Source: CAIYMF01 sp943329595
Lineage (GTDB): Bacteria; Actinomycetota; Actinomycetes; S36-B12; CAIYMF01
Length of the DNA stretch: 31,152 nucleotides
NCBI GenBank assembly: GCA_943329595.2
Contig: CALQEM020000013.1
Location: forward strand, 1-31,152
Direction: 5' to 3'
Shown: positions 23,043 to 30,559 of the stretch, one piece after another
Layout of the letters: the number at the start of each line of letters is the position of its first letter
Position numbering within the stretch: position 1 is the first letter of the stretch
Program-made: the position numbers and the translations under genes
The notes under the pieces: generated by a model
Database searches by the model: none
Told to the model about the DNA's origin: nothing
Seen by the model: only the letters and a program-made list of their open reading frames with translations

Positions 23043-24926
23043 CTAGCCCACGCTCATAGCGCCACTGGGGGCGATCGCGACAACCGTGGTGGCAGTTCCC
23101 ACCTTGATCGAGAGCGCCCAGCCCTTGCCCACCGCAATCAGCTTGGTGGTGACGACCGTGCCCTTGGTGGTGTCGACCACTACCGAGAGCATCCGGCTGG
23201 CCAACGACGTCATGCCGATCGCGGGAGCGGCGTACAGCTGGCCCGCGCCGTTGCCCATCCACCCCTGGATGGGGTTCATGGAGCCCTTCACCACCGTGGT
23301 GGAGCCGAGCGTCAGAGGCGCCTCCGGGAAGGCCACGTTCACGACGCTCACCTGCGTGGTTCCCGCGACCGCCGTGACCGTAGAACGGCTGCTCACAGTG
23401 GCCGTGAACGACTTGTCGAGGTGCCACCAGCGAACGGACTTTGCTGCCTGGGCCTTGAACATGTAGCGCAGGTGGGTGCGGTCGACGCGGTCGTAAGCGA
23501 CCATGATGCCCGCGGCTGGCACAGTGAGCACTCCACGGATCCGGGTGGCTCCCTGGTAGCCGCCACCCACCATCACGTTGGCCGCTGTCGTCTGGGCGTC
23601 CGACACCTCGTAGAACCAGCCCTTGTCGGTGACGGTGGAGCGAGTGAGTGTCGAAGAGGAGTAGGTGCGGAAAGGAACGGCCGGCAGCGTGAGCACGTTG
23701 TGAGCCTGCGGAGACTGGAACGCCTCCCGCATTCCGGTGGTGACGTAGCCGTTGTAACCGCCATCGATGAGAACCGGATGTCCCTTGCTCCACCACGTCA
23801 CTGACCCGTGGTCGTAGTGTCCGTGGCCGTAGCGCCGGGGACCGTAGCGAAGGGTCGTGTACTGCTCCTTAGCGCCCGCGCCTGTGCTGGTGCGCGAAAA
23901 CAGGAAGCCGCCATCGGGGTAGTTCGCGATGATCGAGTTACTGGGGCTGGCAGCAGTGTCGCGCGTCGGGGTCCAGCCCAGCGTCGTGATGGCATTGCTA
24001 ATGCTCATTGCTGGGGGCGCGGCGACCGTGTCGCCGATGGGCACGAGGTTGCCATCGGGCCGGATGCTGTCCTGCAGGAACTGCAGGGCATTGCGCAGCC
24101 GGGTATCGAGCTCGGGCAGACCGGCGTTGGAGCACTGGCGGCTGATGTCGAGGTAAACAACCCAGCGCTTGAACGCCCACACGAAGTAGCCGGGCGCCTG
24201 CTCGTTCATCGAGCCGTCGGGGCTGAAACTGGCGTCGAGGTTCACGGCGGCCCGCGTGTTGGCGATTGTCTCCCAATCGGGACGGCCCAGCACACAGCTT
24301 GCCGCCAGCAGCGCAACATCCTGCTCGAGTCCCTGGTTCCAGTTGCCGAGGTAGTGAGACGCGGTGGCCTGAAACTCAGCATGGCTCTGAAGGATGTCGA
24401 GAATGGGGCTGTCACTCGACACGTCGCGGGCGAGGCAGGCGATCGCCTCGGTGCGGAACGCCGCCACCCACGGGTGCCAGACCTCCTTCACTGCCTGGTC
24501 AGGATAGGCCGCGTTGAAGTCGATGACGATCTCCTTGGCGCGGGCGAATGACTCCTTGCCCGGGCCGAAGAAGTAGCCCTCGTCATAGTACAAAACCAGC
24601 GATTCCATCCACTTGAGGCTGAAGAGCCAGCGGACTCCATCGTCATCTAGTTGCGCCGACAGGCCCTTCCAGTCGATGGCGCCCGTTCCGAGGGCCAGCT
24701 TCTTTTTGACGCCCGTGGACGGTAGGTACAGGGTGCCCGCGAGAAGGCTCTTGGCGTTGTTGCCGTAGCTGTAGCCGAGGCCCTGCGCGCCGGGGATGCA
24801 CTGGAACGTCGTGCTCACGGCGCTGGCCGGGGCGGCGGGCACGGCAGCGAGGCCCAGAGCGATAGCCATCGCGCCGAGAATTGCGGCCGCCTTGTGCCAG
24901 CCGACGAGTCGCCCACGAGTTCTCAT
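23043..24926 (-). CDS. Secreted heparinase II/III-like polysaccharide lyase
   Basis: A 627-residue exported protein. A Sec signal peptide covers about 1-36 (hydrophobic core AAILGAMAIALGLAAVP, cleavage after ASA). The next ~280 residues are a helical toroid with NWNQGLEQDVALL at 195-207 and DGSMNEQAPGYFVWAF at 237-252, where lyases keep their Asn, Glu and Tyr residues. The C-terminal beta domain opens with YGHGHYDHGSVTWW at 366-379 (His368, His370, Asp372) and LIDGGYNGY at 386-394, the heparinase II/III hallmark. Such enzymes cleave uronic-acid polymers by beta-elimination (heparin, alginate, exopolysaccharide). It sits between wecC and the glycosyltransferase genes, so it may trim or release the exported polymer. 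The exact substrate is unproven. Confidence 0.85.
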   Translation of the reverse strand: MRTRGRLVGWHKAAAILGAMAIALGLAAVPAAPASAVSTTFQCIPGAQGLGYSYGNNAKSLLAGTLYLPSTGVKKKLALGTGAIDWKGLSAQLDDDGVRWLFSLKWMESLVLYYDEGYFFGPGKESFARAKEIVIDFNAAYPDQAVKEVWHPWVAAFRTEAIACLARDVSSDSPILDILQSHAEFQATASHYLGNWNQGLEQDVALLAASCVLGRPDWETIANTRAAVNLDASFSPDGSMNEQAPGYFVWAFKRWVVYLDISRQCSNAGLPELDTRLRNALQFLQDSIRPDGNLVPIGDTVAAPPAMSISNAITTLGWTPTRDTAASPSNSIIANYPDGGFLFSRTSTGAGAKEQYTTLRYGPRRYGHGHYDHGSVTWWSKGHPVLIDGGYNGYVTTGMREAFQSPQAHNVLTLPAVPFRTYSSSTLTRSTVTDKGWFYEVSDAQTTAANVMVGGGYQGATRIRGVLTVPAAGIMVAYDRVDRTHLRYMFKAQAAKSVRWWHLDKSFTATVSSRSTVTAVAGTTQVSVVNVAFPEAPLTLGSTTVVKGSMNPIQGWMGNGAGQLYAAPAIGMTSLASRMLSVVVDTTKGTVVTTKLIAVGKGWALSIKVGTATTVVAIAPSGAMSVG

Positions 24927-24931
24927 GCTCT

Positions 24932-24953
24932 CTGTGTCGGCCCTGTGACACAG
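24932..24953. promoter_or_regulatory. Palindrome just upstream of the lyase start codon
   Basis: CTGTGTC (24932-24938), an eight-base spacer, then GACACAG (24947-24953), a perfect 7-bp inverted repeat ending five bases before the lyase ATG on the minus strand. It could be an operator or an RNA hairpin that hides the ribosome binding site. The half-sites resemble TGTG/CACA, but the spacing does not fit the Crp consensus TGTGA-N6-TCACA. Confidence 0.4.
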
Positions 24954-25046
24954 GACTTGAGTATCTGGCGAGTGAACTTCGGCATCCGGGGCAATAAATC
25001 CTGGACTTGGCCCCTCGCGATCGTGATCTACAAGCCATATAAGTTA

Positions 25047-27314
25047 CTAATCACTCATATCGGGCACCAGCGAACTGCGCCAGCGCTCGGGGACGCCGTC
25101 ACCCGCGATCAGGCGTACCCAGGCGTCGCACACCTCATCGAGGGGGAACGATGCCCCCACTTCGGCGTAGGCCCGCTGCCGAGACACCTCCCACGAGCCT
25201 CCTCGCACGGTCTCGTCGATGGCATCGGCCATCGTGTCGACGTCAGCATGAATCCACCTACCGGAGTAGATGGCGTCTGACCCGGGCCAGGGAAGGAGTG
25301 CGGGCACCGCGCGGCTGGCCATGCCCTCGGCCGGAGCGAGGTGGAAGCTCTCGTCATCACTCGTGGAGAGCACCCACCCGATGCGCCGCAACCACGCCGG
25401 CACATCGCCCCCGAAGCCGTCGAACACCACAGCGCCGCGCAGGTGGTCGTCGCGCTCCATGCGGGTGAACAGGTCGTCGTAGAACTCCTGCTCCTCGGGT
25501 CGCTGCCAAATCCACCAGTAGTCCCAGGGCATCTTTGACTTCACGTAGAGGTGATACCGGGCATCACGGCGCCGCAATCGGTCGAGCACCTCCACTCCGA
25601 GGTCCATTCGCTTGCGCGCCGGCGCGATTCCGATCATGCCCAGGTTGAACTCGGCGCCCTCGTACTTGGGCCGGTCGAACTGCCCGAGGTCGACCCAGTT
25701 GGGAAGGACCACCACCTTGTCGGCCGGCCACCCGGTGCGCTCGCGGGTGAGTTCGGCGTAGAACGGGCTCACGCACACCACCGCGTCGATCGCGTCGATC
25801 GCGACGTCGGGCAGCCACGGGCCGTCGAGCTCAAAGCGGTGCAGCCTCACGATCAGACGCTGATCTGCTCGCTTTCGCTGGCTGTACCAGACCGCCACCG
25901 GACCACACCATTCGGCGACAACGACATCGGCCCACTCGAGCAATGACTGGCTGGCCTGCTCGTCGTTCACCGACAGGGCCGACCACTCGTCGACCCGCAC
26001 CTCGATCTCACGCAGTGATCGAAGTCGGTCGAGGATGCGCGTGAAGAACTTGAGGTCGTGGCTGGCCACCCCCACGCGCAGGGGGCGTGGGCGGCTACCC
26101 AGCGCGGGCGAAATCGTTGAGGCATCGGGGAAGACGCCCGCGAGCAGTCGGTTCATGGTGGCCACGGCCGTGGGGAACCCGAATCGATCAGCAACCCGAC
26201 CGCAGCGCTCGCGAGCAAGTCCTATGAGGTTGGCGTCGGCCAGCACAATGGACACTAACTCGACGATGGAGTCGGTGGAGTCGACGAAGAGCGGGTAGTC
26301 GGCGCCGAAAAGGTCCTCGTGGGCTGGGGTTCGGTTGAGCACGACAGGAACCCCCAGGGCACTGAACTCGAGTACCTTGGTCGACAGCTCGAGGCTGGCA
26401 TCCATGATGGGGTCGCGCCACGACAGGCCAATGTCCATCTGGGCGGCCGCCTGCATCGCCTCCTGCCGAGGAACTCCGCCATGCCAGACCACTCCGGGGG
26501 TGACCTCGAGCGCCCGTGTCATGCGTGCCCGGTAGGTGGGGTCGGCCGAGTCGTCGTGGATCTTGTCACCCACCATGTGCACCTCGGCCGAGACTCCGCG
26601 CGCGGCGAAGAGTGCCGGTAGTTCGGTCATCTGCAGGGTGTTCCAGTGCGGCGCGAACTTGCCGACGTAACCCAGCTTGAGGGCCCGGCCCTCGAGCGGC
26701 GCGGGGGTCGGTACCTCGAACTCAACGGGTGGCACGACGGGAGACCACAGCTCGCACTTGCCCGCCGCGCCTGGGATTTCACCCTCGATAAAGCAGCGGA
26801 GGTCCTCGGTCTGGCAGAGCACGAGCCTCGTCGAAGCGATGATGGCACCGACCTGCTCGCGCACGTCGCCGTCGATATCGGCCACATGCTGGGGGATGTC
26901 GGTGAGATACACCCAGAGTCGTCCGTCGAAGCGGCCCAACTCTGCCGCCCGGGTGGCGAGCCGAAGCCCGCGCACGATGACCAGGTCAAAAGGGGTGGCG
27001 TCGTCGAGCTGGGCCATGAGGTCCACCGCCGCCTCCGGCACGATCGAGGGCCCTTTAGCCAGACCCTCCTCGACCGCCCGCACGACACGCACGCCCGGCA
27101 GGGCAGCGATGGGGTCGACAAGCCGAGGGGTCTGGACCTCGGCCTTCAGCAGCAGGGTGGTGTCGATGCCCACGGCGCTCAGCACCTGACACATCGACTG
27201 CGCCCAGATCGCCGAACCGTCGATGATGTTGAGGTTGACGTCGCCGTAGACGAGCGCCTTGAGCGCCGGGCGGAAGATCGCAGGAGTGAGGGCGGCGGAC
27301 GCGTCGTTGGTCAC
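25047..27314 (-). CDS. Large glycosyltransferase with two GT-B (GT4-like) modules
   Basis: A 755-residue cytoplasmic protein made of two glycosyltransferase-like halves. The first (about 18-395) has KLGYVGKFAPHWNT, then the GT4-like donor-site segment DASLELSTKVLEFSALGVPV, with the second Glu of the EX7E region kept. The second (about 405-745) has LRVGVASHDLKFF at its start, a linker LPNWVDLGQFDRP, GMIGIAPARKRMDLGVEVL, and FHLAPAEGMASRAVPALLPW as its donor-site segment. Tandem modules may add two sugars in turn, or one may be structural. The GTG at 27312-27314 overlaps the stop of the upstream 681-residue protein, so it is coupled to wecB. The sugar and linkage cannot be read from sequence. 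Confidence 0.83.
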   Translation of the reverse strand: MTNDASAALTPAIFRPALKALVYGDVNLNIIDGSAIWAQSMCQVLSAVGIDTTLLLKAEVQTPRLVDPIAALPGVRVVRAVEEGLAKGPSIVPEAAVDLMAQLDDATPFDLVIVRGLRLATRAAELGRFDGRLWVYLTDIPQHVADIDGDVREQVGAIIASTRLVLCQTEDLRCFIEGEIPGAAGKCELWSPVVPPVEFEVPTPAPLEGRALKLGYVGKFAPHWNTLQMTELPALFAARGVSAEVHMVGDKIHDDSADPTYRARMTRALEVTPGVVWHGGVPRQEAMQAAAQMDIGLSWRDPIMDASLELSTKVLEFSALGVPVVLNRTPAHEDLFGADYPLFVDSTDSIVELVSIVLADANLIGLARERCGRVADRFGFPTAVATMNRLLAGVFPDASTISPALGSRPRPLRVGVASHDLKFFTRILDRLRSLREIEVRVDEWSALSVNDEQASQSLLEWADVVVAEWCGPVAVWYSQRKRADQRLIVRLHRFELDGPWLPDVAIDAIDAVVCVSPFYAELTRERTGWPADKVVVLPNWVDLGQFDRPKYEGAEFNLGMIGIAPARKRMDLGVEVLDRLRRRDARYHLYVKSKMPWDYWWIWQRPEEQEFYDDLFTRMERDDHLRGAVVFDGFGGDVPAWLRRIGWVLSTSDDESFHLAPAEGMASRAVPALLPWPGSDAIYSGRWIHADVDTMADAIDETVRGGSWEVSRQRAYAEVGASFPLDEVCDAWVRLIAGDGVPERWRSSLVPDMSD

Positions 27315-29356
27315 TGGCTCTCCTCGTGGCTGGTCCCCTGGCTTGATCCGGCGTTGACCTCGCCGCGAGCGAGTCGCTTGCGCACCAGCGGACCGGGCGG
27401 AAGCACCGGCGAGCCCGGCTCGCCCGCGCGTCCGATGATCTCGGCCTGCAGGGCCTTGTCGTCGAGGTGGGTGGGGGCCCAGCGGTTGTCCGAGGTCCAG
27501 GGCACCACCCAGTCACACTCCGCCGCCGCCGCGAGAGCCGAGGAATCAGCCGCTGGCACTCCGGCGGAGATCACCGTGATTCCGGCCTCCTTAAGACGAT
27601 GCGCGGCCTCGCCAAGCAGTGCGCGCATGGGCACTACCACCTCGTACGGAAGGCTCCGCTGACCCAGGAGATCATCGACGAGGGCGGAGGTCTCGGCGGC
27701 AGTCAGGCCCGGGGCCAGCACCGACATGCGACGCGACCACAGTGGATCAGAGTCGATACCGAGCCGCGACACGAGGTCGGCCAGCCGCACGGGCACGGCA
27801 TCCTCGGCGAAGAGGGCTCGGAGAGTGTCGGCGAGCTCTGTCGCAGACACCGCATCGGGTACCGCGCCGCGGCCAGCAGCGACGGGGTCGAGCAGCCGTA
27901 CGCCAGCCGCCCTCAGTTGCAACGACTCGCGACTGAGCCCAGCGCCCCCTTGGTTCAGACCCCCAGCTTCAGCTCGGATGCCAGCGAGGCACTCACGCAG
28001 GGCCCGTGACCGCCCCCAGCGCCCGGTGCGGATCTCCACCGCGGCAGGCCACTGCCCAGCGGCGGGCTGCACCCCCCACGCGTCAGCCGTGACGACCACC
28101 TCAACGCCGGAATCGAGCACTGACTGCACAGCGCCGAGCCGTTCAGCGCCACCGATTCCGTGCCTGATGAGCCCTGAGATCATGACACCCGCTCGCTGCT
28201 CGGGAGGCAGCGCTCCTGTCGCGATGCCGGCTAGCGAGACCCCCGGGCTCCACAGCCGGTCAGGGGCCGATCCACGAACGTCGAGGACGAGGTCGGAGAG
28301 ACGAGCCATCGGCTCGAGGAAGGCGGTGTGCTCGGGCCCCGAACTACGCCACAGCACCACGGGCACCCCAATCGACGTCGCCGCCTTCTGGGCCTCGAGT
28401 AGGGCGCGGTCGCGATCAGGTGCCGACGGGCTGCCGATGTACGACCAGGCCGAGCCGGGGTCACCGGCCCTGGTGTCGATGAGCAGGAAGTCGGGGAGGA
28501 TGCGCTCAAGCACCGCGCTGGCGTCATGCGGGAGCAGTTCGACCACCTCGGCGTGCGGGGCGAGGAGCCGCGCGGTGGACGGCGACCCAATGAGGGCGAT
28601 GGTGGGAAGCACTCGAGGCAGCTGGGGGTAGGCACGGTGAGCAAGCAGCACATCGGGTCCCTCGACCGACATCGGGCGAGCAGTGGCCGTAGCGTCAAGC
28701 GTGGTGGGCACAGCACCCGAACCGCCCCGGCTGGTGCGCCAGCGACGGTAGAGGCGACGGGCGTTGCGAGTGGACCTCTTGGGGTTCTTGGCTACGTCGA
28801 CCATCGCACGCCCGAGCAGCAGGGCACCGGACGACTCGAGCTTGCGCACGCGCAGTTGGCTCGACGCCGCCCTCGCTTCAGCACCTCGCAGCGCACGCCG
28901 GAGTCTCGCGTTTTCGCCCACGAGAGCGGCCTTCGACCGGAGGTCGGCTGAGACTAATGCCGACGGGTCAGCCGTTGACACACGGTGTATCAGAAGCGCC
29001 TGCACGCCCGAGTCAGAATCGGCAGCGGCGCGATCGACCCGCATGCCGAACTCGGTCAGTAGCGGGTCGAGGTCGGGCACAGTGCCGTCGAGGGCCGCCG
29101 CCACCACCACCAGCACCGGGCAATCCGCCTCGTTGCTCACCAACCAGCGCAGTTGCGCGCCCACCGTCGCGATGGGGTCGTCGGACGCCACGACGACCGC
29201 GACGTCGCCCGGGCGCAGGGGCAGCGCGTCGGGCCAGGCGAGCACCCGACCGAGGGTGATTCCGGCCGGGGTGGCCTGATCTAAACCCTGAGGAACCATG
29301 AGGAAGCGCAGCGCCAGGGTGCGCACCGCAGCGACAAGCTCTGCGACCGGGCTCAC
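27311..29356 (-). CDS. Multidomain glycosyltransferase-like protein (CgeB-like GT-B plus degenerate GT-A-like C-terminus)
   Basis: A 681-residue protein with four visible parts. Residues 1-130 are an alpha/beta domain (LRPGDVAVVVASDDPIATVG). About 137-175 is a charged coiled coil. About 235-400 reads like the first half of CgeB/DUF3880 glycosyltransferases: LPDFLLIDTRAGDPGSAWSY, then GVPVVLWRSSGPEH at 330-343 and LSDLVLDVRGSAPDRLWSPG. About 543-640 looks like a worn GT2 domain (MSVLAPGLT, GQRSLPYEVVVPMR, WVVPWTSDNRWAPTHL), with no clear DXD where one is expected. It may be a partly inactive transferase or scaffold. The GTG at 29354-29356 overlaps the wecB stop; an upstream extension would read through wecB and is rejected. 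Confident as a gene, less so on function. Confidence 0.72.
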   Translation of the reverse strand: MSPVAELVAAVRTLALRFLMVPQGLDQATPAGITLGRVLAWPDALPLRPGDVAVVVASDDPIATVGAQLRWLVSNEADCPVLVVVAAALDGTVPDLDPLLTEFGMRVDRAAADSDSGVQALLIHRVSTADPSALVSADLRSKAALVGENARLRRALRGAEARAASSQLRVRKLESSGALLLGRAMVDVAKNPKRSTRNARRLYRRWRTSRGGSGAVPTTLDATATARPMSVEGPDVLLAHRAYPQLPRVLPTIALIGSPSTARLLAPHAEVVELLPHDASAVLERILPDFLLIDTRAGDPGSAWSYIGSPSAPDRDRALLEAQKAATSIGVPVVLWRSSGPEHTAFLEPMARLSDLVLDVRGSAPDRLWSPGVSLAGIATGALPPEQRAGVMISGLIRHGIGGAERLGAVQSVLDSGVEVVVTADAWGVQPAAGQWPAAVEIRTGRWGRSRALRECLAGIRAEAGGLNQGGAGLSRESLQLRAAGVRLLDPVAAGRGAVPDAVSATELADTLRALFAEDAVPVRLADLVSRLGIDSDPLWSRRMSVLAPGLTAAETSALVDDLLGQRSLPYEVVVPMRALLGEAAHRLKEAGITVISAGVPAADSSALAAAAECDWVVPWTSDNRWAPTHLDDKALQAEIIGRAGEPGSPVLPPGPLVRKRLARGEVNAGSSQGTSHEESQ

Positions 29357-30441
29357 GGGCGGGCCGCCAGCCATCGCACGACGACGTCGGCAACTCTCTC
29401 GCCGGCCCGGCCGTCCCACAGCGGGGGGATACGGTCGTGGCCGACTCCGCCTTGGCGCAGCACAGCGTCGAGCGCTGGCAGCAGGGTGTCGGCCGTGACC
29501 AATTGGTTGGTGCCGTCGGTGATCGTCACCGGCCGTTCGGTGTTGGGGCGCATGGTGAGGCACGGCACTCTCAACACGGTGGTCTCCTCCTGCACCCCAC
29601 CGGAATCGGTCAGCACCACCTGTGCACGCCGAACAACCCCCATGAACTGCAGGTATCCCAACGGCTCCTGCACATGAAGTCGAGGGTGGCTGCTGAGCCC
29701 GGCCGCCTCGAGGTTTGCCCGCCCGCGCGGGTGCAGCGGGATGATGATGTCGAGCCGGTCGGCCGCGCCGTGCAGTAAGCCCACCATGGCGGCCGCCGTG
29801 GCGGGATCGTCGACGTTGGCGGGCCGGTGAATGGTGGCAACGCCGAACGGACCCTCAATTCCGAGTGCGGCCACGAGCCCCTGATCATCGAAGCGATCGA
29901 GGCTGGCCAGCAGCGTGTCAATCATGGGGTTGCCCACGAAGTGCATGCGCTCAGGCGCCACACCCTCGGCCCCTAAGTGCGCGAGCGCCTCGGGGCTGGT
30001 GCACAGGAGTAACTCGGAGATCTGGTCGGTGAGAACCCGGTTGATCTCCTCGGGCATCGTGCGGTCGAAGCTGCGCAGCCCGGCCTCGACATGCGCCACG
30101 GGGATTCCGATCTTCACGGCCGCAAGAGCTGCCGCAATGGTCGAGTTCACGTCTCCGTAGACCATCACTAGTGCAGGCTCGAGTTCGAGGAGGAGCACCT
30201 CCATCGCGGCGAGGATGGCTGCGGTCTGGCTGCCGTGCCCACCTGATCCGACACCCAGATTGACATCGGGCCGCGGCAGGCCGAGCTCGCGGAAGAATAC
30301 CTCCGACATCCGGTCGTCGTAGTGCTGGCCCGTGTGCACAAGGTGCTGCTTGATTCCCCGCGCGTTCAGAGCCGCGATGACCGGCGCCGCCTTCGGAAAG
30401 TTCGGTCGGGCACCGGTGACGTGCAGGACCAAGGGCGACAT
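29353..30441 (-). CDS. wecB: UDP-N-acetylglucosamine 2-epimerase (non-hydrolysing)
   Basis: A 362-residue GT-B-fold epimerase that interconverts UDP-GlcNAc and UDP-ManNAc. Key residues match the E. coli enzyme: Asp97 in VYGDVNST, Glu119 in HVEAGLRSFDR, Glu132 in MPEEINR, and His205 in ATIHRPAN. DSGGVQEE and MRPNTERPVT near 280-310 form the UDP-binding site. It supplies ManNAc for wecC oxidation and for the glycosyltransferases. It is the first gene of the minus operon with the 681- and 755-residue proteins. The ATG at 30439-30441 has GGAAGG five bases upstream. The remaining leader (30442-30559) holds an 11-bp inverted repeat. Confidence 0.95.
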   Translation of the reverse strand: MSPLVLHVTGARPNFPKAAPVIAALNARGIKQHLVHTGQHYDDRMSEVFFRELGLPRPDVNLGVGSGGHGSQTAAILAAMEVLLLELEPALVMVYGDVNSTIAAALAAVKIGIPVAHVEAGLRSFDRTMPEEINRVLTDQISELLLCTSPEALAHLGAEGVAPERMHFVGNPMIDTLLASLDRFDDQGLVAALGIEGPFGVATIHRPANVDDPATAAAMVGLLHGAADRLDIIIPLHPRGRANLEAAGLSSHPRLHVQEPLGYLQFMGVVRRAQVVLTDSGGVQEETTVLRVPCLTMRPNTERPVTITDGTNQLVTADTLLPALDAVLRQGGVGHDRIPPLWDGRAGERVADVVVRWLAARP

Positions 30442-30483
30442 GGGTACCTTCCGCGCGTGCGTTCGTGAGAGCCGGCGGTCCGT

Positions 30484-30539
30484 CGGTTCCGCGGTGTTGT
30501 CATAGTCTAACGGTGCTCGCGGTTAGGACCGCGGAACCG
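30484..30539. promoter_or_regulatory. Long-spaced perfect inverted repeat in the divergent wecB/glycosyltransferase promoter region
   Basis: CGGTTCCGCGG (30484-30494) and CCGCGGAACCG (30529-30539) form a perfect 11-bp inverted repeat separated by 34 bases. It lies between the divergent starts of wecB (30441) and the glycosyltransferase (30560). Between the arms are TTGTCA (30497-30502, plus strand) as a possible -35 and, on the minus strand, TAGACT as a possible -10. It could be a two-site operator controlling both directions. Confidence 0.4.
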
Positions 30540-30559
30540 GCACGGAGGGAGACCGCAGC

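Noticed and set aside
24932..24953. Crp-binding site upstream of the lyase gene
   Set aside because: The half-sites resemble TGTG and CACA, but the spacing between them is too long for TGTGA-N6-TCACA.
29357..29563. N-terminal extension of the CgeB-like protein
   Set aside because: The added ~69 residues are His/Arg/Pro-rich shadow of wecB; the GTG at 29356 overlaps the wecB stop.
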